Shown here one piece after another: positions 18,780-28,851 of a DNA stretch of 64,000 bases. Each line of letters starts with the position of its first letter. Position 1 is the first letter of the stretch. Below the pieces are notes generated by a model. That model was given only the letters and a program-made list of their open reading frames with translations, did not search any database and was not told the DNA's origin. Source of the DNA: Gephyromycinifex aptenodytis (GTDB lineage: Bacteria; Actinomycetota; Actinomycetes; Actinomycetales; Dermatophilaceae); NCBI RefSeq assembly GCF_012277275.1, contig NZ_CP051155.1:310001-374000 (forward strand), read 5' to 3'. Made by a program: the position numbers and the translations under genes.

Positions 18780-19158
18780 CCACCCATCTTCCCCCGGAGG
18801 CGGGCGTGTGGCGCGATGAGGGGGCCACGCATCGCCGATCCGCTCAACCAGCGACGTGCGCGCAGCGCGGGTCTAGGTCGTGCTCGCACCGACCAGTGGA
18901 CCTTCACCAGGGACGACAGCCGCGGTATGGGCGCGGGTCCCGTCGTGGGGTCAGCTGCCGCAGCGGCACGCCCAGGTTGTCGTGGGACACGCCGCTGCGA
19001 GGCCCGGTGCCGCCCTACGCGCCAGAACTCGGCGAAAAAGCCAGCGACGCGACCAAGTTCGTGTTGCAGCCTCGATGAGAGCGGGCGGACCCGCGCACGT
19101 CTGCGCCTGCCGGCGCGTTCGGCTTCGTAGACTCCCCAGGTCTGAGCGAGGAGTAACT
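18780..19158. other. Intergenic region upstream of xerD
   Basis: About 380 nt separate the divergent membrane protein gene and xerD. Open frames here lack a ribosome site and have no recognisable sequence, so no gene is called. A TAGACT box at 19128-19133 could be the -10 of xerD, giving a leader of about 18 nt. Confidence 0.5.
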
Positions 19159-20094
19159 ATGGGCGAGTTGCCAAACAGCGGTATCGGTGCGGCGATGCGC
19201 GCGTGGCTGAGTCAGCAGCAGGTCGAGCGCGGAATCGCCCACAACACGGTCCTGTCCTACACCCGCGATCTGGCCCGGTACGCGGCCTACCTGGACGAGG
19301 TCGGCATCGACCGGCTGGCTGATGTGCGCTCGAACCATGTCAGCGACTTCCTCCAGGCTTTGCGCCAGGGCGACGAACAGCACCGCCCGTTGTCGATCGC
19401 CTCGGCGGGTCGCGCCCTCATCGCCGTCCGCGGCTTCCATCGCTTCTTGCTGCTGGAAGGGGAGACCGAGCAGGATCCGGCGGCTGACATCACCCCGCCA
19501 CGACCCGTCCAGCGGCTGCCCAAGGCGATCACCATCGACGCGGTGGAGCGTTTGATCGACGCGACCGCCTTCGGAGAGGGCCCGATGCCGTTGCGAGATC
19601 GGGCGCTGATCGAGTTGCTCTACGGCACCGGCGCCCGCATCAGCGAAGCGATCGGCCTGGACGTGGATGACCTCGACCTGGAATCAGGCCAGGTGCGCCT
19701 GCTCGGCAAGGGAAACAAGCAGCGGATCGTGCCGCTGGGACGGTATGCCTCGCGCGCGCTAGATGACTATCTGGTGCGGGGGCGGCCCATTCTGGCGGCA
19801 CGGGGTACGGGCACGCCCGAAGTGTTCCTGCATGCCCGCGGTGGGCCGCTGTCTCGCCAGAGCGCCTGGGCAGTGATTCGCGCTGCTGCCCGGCGCGCCG
19901 GGATCGCGGGCGACATCGGCCCGCACACGCTGCGCCATTCATTCGCAACGCACCTGCTCGACGGCGGCGCAGACGTGCGGGTGGTCCAGGAACTCCTCGG
20001 CCATGCCAGCGTCTCGACGACACAGATCTACACCCTCGTCAGTGCTCAACACCTCCGTGAGGTCTATGCCCAAGCTCACCCCCGGGCGCGCTGA
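19159..20094 (+). CDS. xerD: Site-specific tyrosine recombinase XerD
   Basis: XerD, with XerC, resolves chromosome dimers at dif. The 311-residue protein has the SAM-like N-terminal domain and the full catalytic set: R160 (GTGARISEA), K184, H256 and R259 (HTLRH), H282 (LLGHAS) and nucleophile Y291 (TTQIYTLVS). The ATG at 19159 follows GAGGAG at 5 nt spacing; the open frame continues upstream without family sequence. The order xerD-parA-scpA-scpB is a conserved actinobacterial chromosome-maintenance cluster, so this is the housekeeping enzyme and not a phage integrase. Confidence 0.94.
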   Translation: MGELPNSGIGAAMRAWLSQQQVERGIAHNTVLSYTRDLARYAAYLDEVGIDRLADVRSNHVSDFLQALRQGDEQHRPLSIASAGRALIAVRGFHRFLLLEGETEQDPAADITPPRPVQRLPKAITIDAVERLIDATAFGEGPMPLRDRALIELLYGTGARISEAIGLDVDDLDLESGQVRLLGKGNKQRIVPLGRYASRALDDYLVRGRPILAARGTGTPEVFLHARGGPLSRQSAWAVIRAAARRAGIAGDIGPHTLRHSFATHLLDGGADVRVVQELLGHASVSTTQIYTLVSAQHLREVYAQAHPRAR

Positions 20095-20160
20095 TAAGGT
20101 CGTGCGCAGCGTTCGGCGCCGGGCCGGCGTTGAATCCAGCGCAGGAAGGCAGGTTCATCG

Positions 20161-21150
20161 ATGAGCTTCGAGGGAACGACGCCGGGGCCGGAAGTAGCTG
20201 CGGCAGAAGGACTCTCGGAGACGTCGCGGACCGGTCGCGGGGCGCCGTCGGCTGCCGCCGCGGGTGGACGTCCCGATCACCTGCCCGGCACCGAGGCTGC
20301 CGGCGCGGGTCAGATGGGCATCACCGGCCGCCCGCTTCCGAACTTTCCGCAGCCAGAGCCGCTGACCTCGCACGGCCCGGCCCGGGTCATCGCGATGTGC
20401 AACCAGAAGGGTGGCGTCGGCAAGACAACGACGACGATCAACCTCGGTGCGGCGCTGGCTGAGCTGGGACGCAAGGTGCTCCTGGTCGACTTCGACCCCC
20501 AGGGCGCGCTGTCGGTAGGGCTGGGCGTGCGAGCCAACGATCTCGATCTGACGATCTACAACCTGCTCGTCGAGCGCGGCAACGACGTCCACGACGCGAT
20601 CCGTACCACCCGAACCCCGAACCTGGACCTGCTGCCGGCCAACATCGACCTGTCCGCCGCCGAGGTTCAACTCGTCGGTGAAGTGGCCCGCGAGATGGTG
20701 CTGGCCCGAGTGCTGCGACCGGTACTGGATGAATACGATGCGATCCTCATCGACTGTCAGCCCTCCCTCGGTCTGCTGACGGTGAACGCGCTCACCGCAG
20801 CGCACGGGGTCCTCATCCCGCTCGAATGCGAGTTCTTCGCGATGCGCGGTGTGGCCTTGCTGGTGGAAACCATCGACAAGGTCTGCGACCGGTTGAACCC
20901 GCGGCTGGAGATCGACGGCATCCTGGCCACCATGTACGACGGGCGCACCCTGCACAGTCGTGAGGTCGTCCGTAGCGTCGTGGACCACTTCGGCGACCGG
21001 GTGTTCCACACCGTCATCACGCGCACGGTGAAGTTCCCCGACGCCACGCTGGCGGCCGAACCCATCACCGCCTACGCGCCTTCCCACGGTGCCGCTGAGG
21101 CCTACCGCCAGCTCGCCCGCGAGCTCATCGCCCGCGGGGGAGCAGCCTGA
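20161..21150 (+). CDS. parA: ParA-family chromosome partitioning ATPase (Soj-like)
   Basis: The 329-residue ATPase has a low-complexity N-terminal extension (1-72) and then a ParA domain: deviant Walker A KGGVGKTT (83-90), switch I VDFDPQGALS, and Walker B ILIDCQPSLGLLTVNAL. No parB follows, so this is the scpAB-linked ParA-like ATPase of actinobacteria and not the origin-proximal parAB system. ATG 20161 is used; an AGGAAGG lies about 16 nt upstream, farther than usual. Confidence 0.9.
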   Translation: MSFEGTTPGPEVAAAEGLSETSRTGRGAPSAAAAGGRPDHLPGTEAAGAGQMGITGRPLPNFPQPEPLTSHGPARVIAMCNQKGGVGKTTTTINLGAALAELGRKVLLVDFDPQGALSVGLGVRANDLDLTIYNLLVERGNDVHDAIRTTRTPNLDLLPANIDLSAAEVQLVGEVAREMVLARVLRPVLDEYDAILIDCQPSLGLLTVNALTAAHGVLIPLECEFFAMRGVALLVETIDKVCDRLNPRLEIDGILATMYDGRTLHSREVVRSVVDHFGDRVFHTVITRTVKFPDATLAAEPITAYAPSHGAAEAYRQLARELIARGGAA

Positions 21151-21161
21151 ACGAGTCGGTA

Positions 21162-22301
21162 GTGCCAGCGCCCTCGTCGGGGCATGTCGAAGCCGGCCTT
21201 GCCTCAGCCATGCCCGCCGGTGCTGCCTCCTCAGCCGGTGGGGAGGGCCAGGCGGCGGCCGCGCCGGAGAGCTCCCCAGTTGCGCTCGATCCCGCTGCCG
21301 CCGAGCTGAGCGCAGACTCGGCGTGCAAGCACCCGTCCACCGCACCGGAAGATCCTGCGACGCAGGTCTGCACCGAGGCTCTTCCCGAGGGGTCGGTGTC
21401 AGCGTCGCGAGTGGATGCGGCAGCGGACTCCCCGGCAGGGGCCGGGGTCACCCCCGGTGGTGTCATCACCCGCCGTGCGGGGCATTCGGTCTTCGAGGTT
21501 CACCTGGACGTCTTCTCCGGGCCGTTCGACCTCCTGCTCGGACTCATCGCCAAACACCGCCTGGACCTGACCGAGATCGCTTTGGCCCAGGTCACCGACG
21601 AGTTCATCGCCCATATCCGGGCCCAACAGGAAACCGAGGAGTCCTGGGACCTGTCTCAGACCTCGGAGTTTCTGCTCGTGGCGGCCACCTTGCTGGACCT
21701 GAAGGCGGCCCGGCTGCTGCCCGACCTCAACCCCGACGCCGAAGAGGACCTGGAGCTCATCGAAGCCCGCGATCTGCTCTTCGCGCGGTTGCTGCAGTAC
21801 CGGGCCTTCAAGGACGTGGCCTCCTGGTGCGAGCAGCGGATGGAACTGTACGGGCGGGCCGGCGCCCGCCAGGCGGGCCTGGAACCACAGCACCTGGCGC
21901 TGCTGCCGGAATTGGTGCTGAACGTCACCCCGGAACGGCTGGCGATGATGGCTGCTGAGGCGCTCACCCGGCGACCGCCCTCGGTGGACGTGGAGCACTT
22001 GCACGCACCTCTGGTCAGCGTGCGGGAGCAGGCCCGCATCGTCGTGACCAGGCTGCGGGCCGCGCGCACCGTGACCTTTGCCGAGCTCGTCAGCGACGCG
22101 GCGGAGACCCTCGTCGTGGTGGCACGGTTCCTGGCTCTGCTTGACCTGTTTCGCGAAGCCGCCGTCGCCTTCGACCAGCCAGAGGCACTCGGCGAGCTGA
22201 CCGTCCGCTGGACCGGCACCGAAACCGGCGCGATCGAGGCCGGGGCAGACTTCGATGAGGAAGAACCCGAACGCAAACCCACGCAGGAGAAGACGTCATG
22301 A
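21162..22301 (+). CDS. scpA: Segregation and condensation protein A
   Basis: ScpA is the kleisin that bridges the SMC heads in the bacterial condensin. The conserved kleisin begins around residue 107 (FEVHLDVFSGPFDLLLGLIAKHRLDL) and ends with a winged helix (TFAELVSDAAETLVVVARFLALLDLFR). The first 105 residues are Ala/Pro/Ser-rich and may be disordered, so the true start could be internal. GTG 21162 lies 11 nt after the parA stop. The stop overlaps the scpB ATG. Confidence 0.93.
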   Translation: MPAPSSGHVEAGLASAMPAGAASSAGGEGQAAAAPESSPVALDPAAAELSADSACKHPSTAPEDPATQVCTEALPEGSVSASRVDAAADSPAGAGVTPGGVITRRAGHSVFEVHLDVFSGPFDLLLGLIAKHRLDLTEIALAQVTDEFIAHIRAQQETEESWDLSQTSEFLLVAATLLDLKAARLLPDLNPDAEEDLELIEARDLLFARLLQYRAFKDVASWCEQRMELYGRAGARQAGLEPQHLALLPELVLNVTPERLAMMAAEALTRRPPSVDVEHLHAPLVSVREQARIVVTRLRAARTVTFAELVSDAAETLVVVARFLALLDLFREAAVAFDQPEALGELTVRWTGTETGAIEAGADFDEEEPERKPTQEKTS

Positions 22302-22963
22302 CTCAGCCCGTCGAGCCGACTGCGCCGGCCGCGCCGCTGCAGGAGCCCGCCGACGCCGGGGCTGAACCCAGGCCCGTGCCCGAGCCCCCGCAAGAGATCA
22401 TCCTGACGGACCTGCCCGGGGGAGTGCGCGGCGCCATCGAGGCGGTGCTCATGGTCATCGAGGAGCCCGTGAGTGAGCAGGCCCTGGCCGAGGCGCTGGA
22501 ATTGCCCGTCGAGGAGGTATGCGAACAGATCGCCGCCCTGGTGGCCGAGTACGACCGGCAGGAGCGCGGTTTCACCTTGCGGCGCACCGAAGCCGGTTGG
22601 CGGGTCTACTCCCGACACGAGTACGCCCCGGTGGTAGAACGCTTCCTGCTGGAGGGTCGCCGCGCCAAGCTGTCGCGGGCCGCATTGGAGACCCTGGCCG
22701 TCATCGCCTACCGTCAACCCATCTCCCGAGCTCGCGTGGGAGCGGTGCGCGGGGTCAACGTCGACGGCGTTGTCCGCACCCTGCTCACCCGCGGTCTCAT
22801 CGAAGAGAGCGGCACCGACGGCGAGCATGGCGCGGTTCTCTACGGAACCACGGACGACTTTCTCGTGCGGTTGGGCCTCGGCTCTTTAGAGGAACTGCCA
22901 CCGCTGGCGCCGTATCTGCCAGATGCACACCAACTCGAAGACATCGAAAGGACCGGGGCATGA
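22298..22963 (+). CDS. scpB: Segregation and condensation protein B
   Basis: ScpB dimers bind ScpA and modulate SMC. The 221-residue protein has a disordered N terminus (1-40) and two winged-helix domains (IEAVLMVIEEPVSEQALAEAL; LSRAALETLAVIAYRQPISRARV). Its start overlaps the scpA stop and its stop overlaps the next gene's ATG, both as ATGA. Confidence 0.95.
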   Translation: MTQPVEPTAPAAPLQEPADAGAEPRPVPEPPQEIILTDLPGGVRGAIEAVLMVIEEPVSEQALAEALELPVEEVCEQIAALVAEYDRQERGFTLRRTEAGWRVYSRHEYAPVVERFLLEGRRAKLSRAALETLAVIAYRQPISRARVGAVRGVNVDGVVRTLLTRGLIEESGTDGEHGAVLYGTTDDFLVRLGLGSLEELPPLAPYLPDAHQLEDIERTGA

Positions 22964-23859
22964 ACGAACGACCTTCCCGCCCGCGCCAAGGATCCGGGGC
23001 CGGGGGAGCAGGTCGCCGCCAAGGGCGTCCGCCAGCCCCCGGTGGTCCGGCCCGCAGCACCCGAATGCGTCCACCTGCCAAGGCGCAGGCGCGCAAGCAG
23101 CCGCAACAGTCAGACAACTACGACGCCCACGACCCGGACGGGGTGCGGTTGCAGAAGCTGCTGGCCTCCGCCGGAGTCGGCAGCCGGCGGGCCTGTGAGG
23201 TGCTGATCACCCAGGGCCGCGTCGAGGTGGATGGCCATGTGGTGCGTGAACTGGGGGTCCGCATCGACCCCTCCCGCCAGGTCGTGCATGTTGACGGCGT
23301 CCGGGTCCAGCTCGACGCCTCGCGGGTGTACTTCGCCCTGAACAAGCCGCTGGGGGTGGTTTCCACCATGGACGACGAGCTGGGACGCCCCTGCCTGTCC
23401 GACATCGTCGGGCAGCGCAGCGAACGGCTTTTCCACGTGGGCCGGCTTGATGCCGACACCGACGGTCTGCTGCTGCTGACCAACGATGGCGAGCTGGCCA
23501 ACCGACTGCAACACCCCAAGTACGGGGTGCCGAAGGTGTACATCGCCAGCGTGCCGGGACCGGTCGGTCGTGACGTCGGCAAGACGCTACGTGCCGGGGT
23601 GGAACTCGAAGACGGCACCGTGGCGGTGGATTCGTTCAAACTGTTGGACTCGGCACCAGGTAAGGCCATCGTCGAGGTCGTGCTGCATGAGGGGCGTAAA
23701 CACGTCGTCCGCCGACTTCTCGAGGCGGTCGGGCACCCCGTGCTGACGCTGACCCGCGTGCAGGTCGGACCGGTCATGCTGGGCGAGACCAAACCCGGGC
23801 GGATGCGTCCTCTCAACAGTCGCGAGGTCGAGCTGCTGTACGCGGCGGCGGAGCTGTGA
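22960..23859 (+). CDS. rluB: Pseudouridine synthase, RluB/RsuA family
   Basis: This enzyme converts a specific uridine in rRNA to pseudouridine. After a basic low-complexity tail (1-60) come an S4 RNA-binding domain (VRLQKLLASAGVGSRRACEVLITQGRV) and the catalytic domain with motif HVGRLDADTDGLLLLTNDGEL, whose first Asp after Arg-Leu is the nucleophile. RluB (23S) fits the scpB context best; the exact site cannot be read here. The ATG overlaps the scpB stop. Confidence 0.92.
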   Translation: MNERPSRPRQGSGAGGAGRRQGRPPAPGGPARSTRMRPPAKAQARKQPQQSDNYDAHDPDGVRLQKLLASAGVGSRRACEVLITQGRVEVDGHVVRELGVRIDPSRQVVHVDGVRVQLDASRVYFALNKPLGVVSTMDDELGRPCLSDIVGQRSERLFHVGRLDADTDGLLLLTNDGELANRLQHPKYGVPKVYIASVPGPVGRDVGKTLRAGVELEDGTVAVDSFKLLDSAPGKAIVEVVLHEGRKHVVRRLLEAVGHPVLTLTRVQVGPVMLGETKPGRMRPLNSREVELLYAAAEL

Positions 23860-23860
23860 G

Positions 23861-24958
23861 ATGAGCGGTCTGCGTCGGCTGCGCATCGTCGGCACCGGCC
23901 TGATCGGTACCAGCCTCGGGTTGGCGCTGCGCGGCAGCGACGTCGATGTGAGCTTGGCTGACCCTTCGCCGACGGCGTGCACACTGGCGCGTGACCTCGG
24001 CGCCGGCCGGCTGGCCGAACAGGTGGAACCGGACGTGGATCTGGTGCTGGTGGCCTGCCCGCCGGATGTCGTGGCGCAGGTGGTGGCGGCCGAACTGACC
24101 GCGCACCCGAACGCTGTGGTCAGCGACGTCGCCTCGGTGAAGTCGGCGATCCTGAAGGAACTCCGCGCCAGTGGGGCTGACCTGTCCCGCTACATCGGCT
24201 CGCACCCGATGGCCGGGCGAGAGCGCAGCGGTGCCGTGGCCGGGCGCGCCGACCTGTTCAGCGGTCGGCCGTGGGTGCTGGTGCCACATGAGAGCACCTC
24301 AGCGCGGGCCCGCGAACTGGTGACCGAGTTGGTGCGCGCCGTCGGAGCGGTCGCAGCAACCATGCCCGCCCGCGAACACGATGCGGCGGTAGCTGCGGTC
24401 TCCCATGTGCCGCAGGTGGCTGCGAGCTTGGTGGCCAGCCAGTTGCGCGACCTACCGACCGAGGCGATCGGCTTGTCCGGCCAAGGGGTTCGCGATGTCA
24501 CCCGCATCGCAGCCAGCGACCCCACGCTGTGGACCCAGATCCTCGTCGGCAACGCCGCAGCAGTCGCGCAGATCCTGCGCCACCTCCGAGAGGACCTCGA
24601 CACGGTGCTGGAGGCACTCAGTGCCCTCGGTGAGGACCCGGATAGCGATGCTCCCGGCGCGCGCTCCGTGCTGGCCCGGCTCATCGCCGAGGGCAACGCC
24701 GGTCAGGCGCGTATCCCCGGCAAGCACGGCGCCCCCCCGACGACGTACGCCACCGTGACGGTGCTGGTACCGGACGAACCTGGCCAGCTCGGTCGGCTGT
24801 TCACCGACATGGGCCAAGAGGGGATCAACCTCGAGGACCTGCATATCGATCACGCGATGGGACGGCTGATGGGCGTGGTGGAGCTGCTGGTTCGCCCCGC
24901 CGACGCCGACCCGCTGCGGGCGGGCCTGAGCGCACGCGGCTGGACCCTTTCGGAGTAG
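23861..24958 (+). CDS. tyrA: Prephenate dehydrogenase
   Basis: TyrA oxidises prephenate to 4-hydroxyphenylpyruvate in tyrosine synthesis. The 365-residue protein has an N-terminal NAD-binding motif GTGLIGTSLG (11-20), the catalytic segment SVKSAI and SHPMAGRERSG, and a C-terminal ACT domain (YATVTVLVPDEPGQLGRLFTDMG) that likely senses an aromatic amino acid. It starts 1 nt after the rluB stop. Confidence 0.95.
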   Translation: MSGLRRLRIVGTGLIGTSLGLALRGSDVDVSLADPSPTACTLARDLGAGRLAEQVEPDVDLVLVACPPDVVAQVVAAELTAHPNAVVSDVASVKSAILKELRASGADLSRYIGSHPMAGRERSGAVAGRADLFSGRPWVLVPHESTSARARELVTELVRAVGAVAATMPAREHDAAVAAVSHVPQVAASLVASQLRDLPTEAIGLSGQGVRDVTRIAASDPTLWTQILVGNAAAVAQILRHLREDLDTVLEALSALGEDPDSDAPGARSVLARLIAEGNAGQARIPGKHGAPPTTYATVTVLVPDEPGQLGRLFTDMGQEGINLEDLHIDHAMGRLMGVVELLVRPADADPLRAGLSARGWTLSE

Positions 24959-24992
24959 GTGCGTTAGGCGCAGGCAGCCCACCTGGCGGGGC

Positions 24993-25742
24993 TCAGCTCA
25001 CCGGCTCCGTGACGAGCACCGCGGCGCGTTCCACGGCCGCGGCGGCCGCCTGCTGGGCCATGATGGCCGCTTCAGGCGAGGCTTCCTGGCGCAGTTGAGC
25101 AGCCGGGTCCGGACCCAGGTCACCCAACCAGTCGACCATCCGCACCCGGCCGTCCTGTAACAGGTAGGACAGTCCGACGACGCCGAGCGTTCCCGCTTCC
25201 ACCGCGTCCGCGACCACAGGCGATTCCGCCAGCAGCTGGCGCAGGGTGAAGCGAATGTTCTCTTCCATGACTTCACCGAAGCAGGTCACGCCGGCGTCGG
25301 CGCACGAAGCCACGCTGGGCGCGATCGCCTCCACGAGGGTGCCGATGTGACCCGTCGGGATGTTGCCGGTGGATACCGCCTTGAGGGTGGCAGCGACGGC
25401 GCCGCATTCCTCATGCCCGATGACGGCCAGCAGGGGGGTGCCGCACTGGGAGACCCCGTACTCCAGTGTCCCCAGGGCCGCGCCGTCGAGCACATGCCCG
25501 GCAGTGCGCACCGTGAACAGATCCCCCAGGCCGCGGTCGAAGATGATCTCGGGCGGAACACGCGAGTCTGAGCATCCGAAGATGGTGGCGAAGGGGTGCT
25601 GGGCGGTGCGCAGTTCGCTACGACGCCACATGCTGTTGTGCGGGTGGCGGGGACGGTCGCTCACGAAGCGAGTGTTGCCGGAGGCGAGCAGCCGCCACGC
25701 CTGCGCGGGAGTGGGCGTGGGCAGGTCGGACGACGGGGGCAT
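24993..25742 (-). CDS. Beta-class carbonic anhydrase
   Basis: The enzyme interconverts CO2 and bicarbonate. The 249-residue protein carries the beta-CA zinc ligands C57, H110 and C113 with the D59/R61 dyad (CSDSR; GHEECGA). There is no signal peptide, so it is cytoplasmic. It is convergent with tyrA and divergent from cmk. The stretch between it and tyrA is only 34 nt. Confidence 0.94.
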   Translation of the reverse strand: MPPSSDLPTPTPAQAWRLLASGNTRFVSDRPRHPHNSMWRRSELRTAQHPFATIFGCSDSRVPPEIIFDRGLGDLFTVRTAGHVLDGAALGTLEYGVSQCGTPLLAVIGHEECGAVAATLKAVSTGNIPTGHIGTLVEAIAPSVASCADAGVTCFGEVMEENIRFTLRQLLAESPVVADAVEAGTLGVVGLSYLLQDGRVRMVDWLGDLGPDPAAQLRQEASPEAAIMAQQAAAAAVERAAVLVTEPVS

Positions 25743-25897
25743 GGCGGGTCCTCAGATCGACGGGCAGGGCGATACGGCTGGCTGATGGCAGTGGCCGGAG
25801 CGGTATCGCTTCCCTCATCGACCGGGCAGGGGTCGCCTTGACCTCAACCGCGAACTCTCGCGTTCGCCGATGACAGGTGCGATGCGCTCGCCCCCGA

Positions 25898-25903
25898 TAG
25901 GCT
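25898..25903 (+). promoter_or_regulatory. Candidate -10 box for leaderless cmk
   Basis: TAGGCT lies 6 nt before the GTG start of cmk. This matches the spacing of the other apparently leaderless genes here. Confidence 0.5.
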
Positions 25904-25909
25904 CCCAGC

Positions 25910-26707
25910 GTGGTGTCTTCCTCATCTTCAGGCAGCAACTCAATCCACGGCCGCGGCAACGGGCTGGTGGTAGCGATCGATGGGCCCTCAGGGTCGGGGA
26001 AATCCAGCGTGTCGCGCCAGGTGGCGGCCACGTTGGGGCTTGCCTACCTCGACACCGGGGCGATGTATCGGGCGTTGACCTGGTGGTGTCTGCGCAACGG
26101 GATCGATTTGGATGATGAGGCGGCTGTGAGCGCTGCCGCGAGAACTTTCCCGCTGCGAATGGGGACCGACCCGGGCGCCCCGATGGTGCACGTCGGCGAG
26201 GACGACGTCACCGCGGCGGTGCGTGATTCCGGTATTTCCGGACAGGTGTCACGGGTTGCGCGACACCTGCCCACCCGAGCGGTGCTCATCGAGCTGCAAC
26301 GCGAGCACATTCGCGCGGCCGCCGCCGAGGGGCCGGGCATCGTGGCTGAGGGCCGTGACCTGACCACGGTGGTCGCCCCCGACGCCCAGGTTCGGCTGTT
26401 GCTGAGCGCCAGCGAAGAGGCCCGGCTCGCCCGGCGCGCCAAAGATGTCCACGGCAACGCGGCGACAGCCTCCATCGAAGCCACCCGCGACGAGGTGGTG
26501 CGCAGGGACCGCGACGATTCGGCTGTGGCGCAGTTCTTGGCCCCTGCCGACGGGGTGTCTCTCCTGGACACCTCGCACCTGGATTTCGCCGCCACCGTCG
26601 ATGCTGTGCTGGCCTTGATCGCCTCCCGTAGTGGGCCGATTGCCCCCGACAGCCCGACCGATCACACCGAGCGTGCGCCGAGCACCGGCTCGGATGAGGG
26701 AGAATGA
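25910..26707 (+). CDS. cmk: Cytidylate kinase
   Basis: Cmk phosphorylates CMP/dCMP. The 265-residue protein has the P-loop GPSGSGKSS (25-33), the [11 protein letters not shown] nucleoside-binding motif and the lid region ([20 protein letters not shown]). Two adjacent GTG codons (25910, 25913) could start it; the first is used. The order cmk-der is conserved in actinobacteria. The C terminus is about 30 residues longer than usual. Confidence 0.95.
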   Translation: MVSSSSSGSNSIHGRGNGLVVAIDGPSGSGKSSVSRQVAATLGLAYLDTGAMYRALTWWCLRNGIDLDDEAAVSAAARTFPLRMGTDPGAPMVHVGEDDVTAAVRDSGISGQVSRVARHLPTRAVLIELQREHIRAAAAEGPGIVAEGRDLTTVVAPDAQVRLLLSASEEARLARRAKDVHGNAATASIEATRDEVVRRDRDDSAVAQFLAPADGVSLLDTSHLDFAATVDAVLALIASRSGPIAPDSPTDHTERAPSTGSDEGE

Positions 26708-26711
26708 CCTG

Positions 26712-28238
26712 ATGCCCACCCCACACGAGCCAGAGTCGGACGATCTCGCGCCTATCGACACCCCGCACGAGGAGCCCGCTGCGCCCGTTGAGGCAGCAGC
26801 CGAGAACGCGATGGAGAACACCCTCCTGGCAGGACTGGAGGAGTTCGAGCTCGAAGAGGAGGACCGCGCCCTGATCGAGGGACGCGACCTCATCCTCGAC
26901 GAAGACGAAGAGGAAGAAGCCCGTCCGGTGGTGGCTGTCGTCGGCCGTCCGAACGTCGGCAAGTCGACCCTGGTCAACCGGATCCTGGGACGCCGCGAAG
27001 CAGTCGTGGAGGACGTGCCCGGCGTCACCCGCGACCGGGTGGCCTACGACGCCGAATGGTCCGGTAAGCAGTTCACCCTGGTCGACACCGGCGGCTGGGA
27101 GGTCGACGCCTCAGGGATCCACCTGCGCGTCGCCGAACAGGCCGAGGTCGCGGTAGAGCTGGCTGACGCCGTGATGTTCATCGTCGATGCCACGGTCGGG
27201 GCGACCGACACCGACGAGGCGGTGGTGAAGTTGCTGCGACGCAGCGGCAAACCGGTCGTGCTGGTGGCGAACAAGGTCGATGACAACCGTACCGAGGCCG
27301 ACGCGGCCATGTTGTGGTCTTTGGGCCTGGGGCAGCCATGGCCGGTGTCGGCACTGCACGGGCGCGGCAGCGGCGATGTGCTGGATGCCCTGCTCGAGGT
27401 GCTTCCGGACAAGTCGGCGGTCGGGGCTTACGCTCGGGGCGGTCCGCGTCGGGTCGCGCTCATCGGGCGGCCGAATGTCGGCAAATCCAGCTTGCTCAAC
27501 CAGCTGGCCGGTGAAGAGCGAGTGGTCGTCGATGATGTCGCCGGCACCACCCGCGACCCGGTGGACGAGCTCATCGAGTTGGGCGGCAAACAGTGGCGCT
27601 TCGTGGACACCGCAGGTATTCGACGCCGCGTCCACCAGTCGCGCGGCGCCGATTTCTACGCCTCGCTGCGCACCACGACCGCTCTGGAGAAGGCTGAGGT
27701 GGGTGTCGTGCTCATCGATGCCCACGAGTCGATCACTGAGCAGGACGTCCGAGTGGTGCAGCAGGTGGTGGACGCTGGACGAGCGCTGGTGATCGCGTTC
27801 AACAAGTGGGACACCCTGGATGAGGAGCGCCGCTACTACCTGGAGCGCGAGATCGAGAAGGAACTCGGGCAGGTGGCCTGGGCCCCTCGGGCAAATATCT
27901 CGGCGCGTACCGGGCGCCACACCGACAAGCTTGTTCCTGCGTTGGAGCTGGCGCTGGAGTCGTGGGACTCCCGGGTGCCCACCGGGCGTCTGAACAGCTT
28001 CCTCGGCCAGATCGTGGCTTCCCACCCGCACCCGGTGCGGGGCGCTAAGCAGCCCAGAATCCTCTTCGGCACCCAAGCCAGCACCCGCCCGCCTCGATTC
28101 GTGCTGTTCGCCAGCGGATTCCTCGAGGCTGGTTATCGCCGCTTCATCGAGCGTCGGCTCCGCGAGGAGTTCGGCTTCGCGGGTTCCCCGATCGAGATCT
28201 CGGTCCGGGTGCGGGAGAAGCGTCGCCGGGGCCGCTGA
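26712..28238 (+). CDS. der: Ribosome assembly GTPase Der (EngA)
   Basis: Der is a tandem GTPase acting in 50S subunit assembly. The 508-residue protein has an acidic N-terminal extension (1-70), a first G domain (GRPNVGKS, 78-85; DTGGW), a second G domain (GRPNVGKS at about 252-259; DTAGI; NKWD) and a KH-like C-terminal domain ending in a basic tail. ATG 26712 lies 4 nt after the cmk stop. The acidic extension is usual for actinobacterial Der. Confidence 0.96.
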   Translation: MPTPHEPESDDLAPIDTPHEEPAAPVEAAAENAMENTLLAGLEEFELEEEDRALIEGRDLILDEDEEEEARPVVAVVGRPNVGKSTLVNRILGRREAVVEDVPGVTRDRVAYDAEWSGKQFTLVDTGGWEVDASGIHLRVAEQAEVAVELADAVMFIVDATVGATDTDEAVVKLLRRSGKPVVLVANKVDDNRTEADAAMLWSLGLGQPWPVSALHGRGSGDVLDALLEVLPDKSAVGAYARGGPRRVALIGRPNVGKSSLLNQLAGEERVVVDDVAGTTRDPVDELIELGGKQWRFVDTAGIRRRVHQSRGADFYASLRTTTALEKAEVGVVLIDAHESITEQDVRVVQQVVDAGRALVIAFNKWDTLDEERRYYLEREIEKELGQVAWAPRANISARTGRHTDKLVPALELALESWDSRVPTGRLNSFLGQIVASHPHPVRGAKQPRILFGTQASTRPPRFVLFASGFLEAGYRRFIERRLREEFGFAGSPIEISVRVREKRRRGR

Positions 28239-28246
28239 CCCTCGAA

Positions 28247-28275
28247 GGGGCCTGAGCCGCACCGGTTCGGGCCCC
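28247..28275 (+). terminator. Hairpin terminator after der
   Basis: An 11-bp stem (28247-28257 with 28265-28275, two wobble pairs) with a 7-nt loop lies 9 nt after the der stop. No T tract. Confidence 0.5.
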
Positions 28276-28428
28276 GATTGGGTGTCCGCGGTGCTCGTGC
28301 GGTAATCTCTCATTCGCCCCGGCACGGTAACGTCGGCGGGGTAACCGGGAGGCAGATGGAGCTTGATCGCCCCTGAGGCTGAGCACTCGCAACCAAGGGC
28401 TCAGTCGGCTGACCGGACAACTGCACAA

Positions 28429-28502
<74 letters not shown>

Positions 28503-28507
28503 CAGAA

Positions 28508-28542
28508 AAGCCCTGGTGGGAGCTTGGCTCCCACCAGGGCTT
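28508..28542 (+). terminator. Strong hairpin terminator after tRNA-Pro
   Basis: A 15-bp perfect stem with a 5-nt loop (28523-28527) begins 6 nt after the tRNA. The A-rich left flank and the T/C right flank fit an intrinsic terminator. Confidence 0.8.
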
Positions 28543-28851
28543 CGTCGTGTTCCGGGGCTGCGGGTGGGCCTGCTGTGGGGTTGCGGCTCGTTCCCGTGGC
28601 TGGGCAGACAGGCGTGGCCGATCTGCTCGGGTGGGGGCAGGGGAGCCGTTGTCAGCTCCGTGTCCCGTTCACCGGCGAGGGTGGGCCCGCGGGACTGGAC
28701 CAGGGACACCAGCCCGCGCGGGTGCCGCCGTCGGACGAGCGGCCGCATCGCGACTCGCGCCGTCAGACCCGCTGGGTTGGAAATACCTCGGCGTCAACGT
28801 TGGTCTTTGACATTCACGAGTGCGTGCACCTGGTTGCAGGCGCTGGTGGAC
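28543..28851. other. Intergenic region after tRNA-Pro
   Basis: About 310 nt without a supported gene. Open frames cross it on both strands but have no start signal and no recognisable sequence. It marks the change from core genes to the accessory region. Confidence 0.5.
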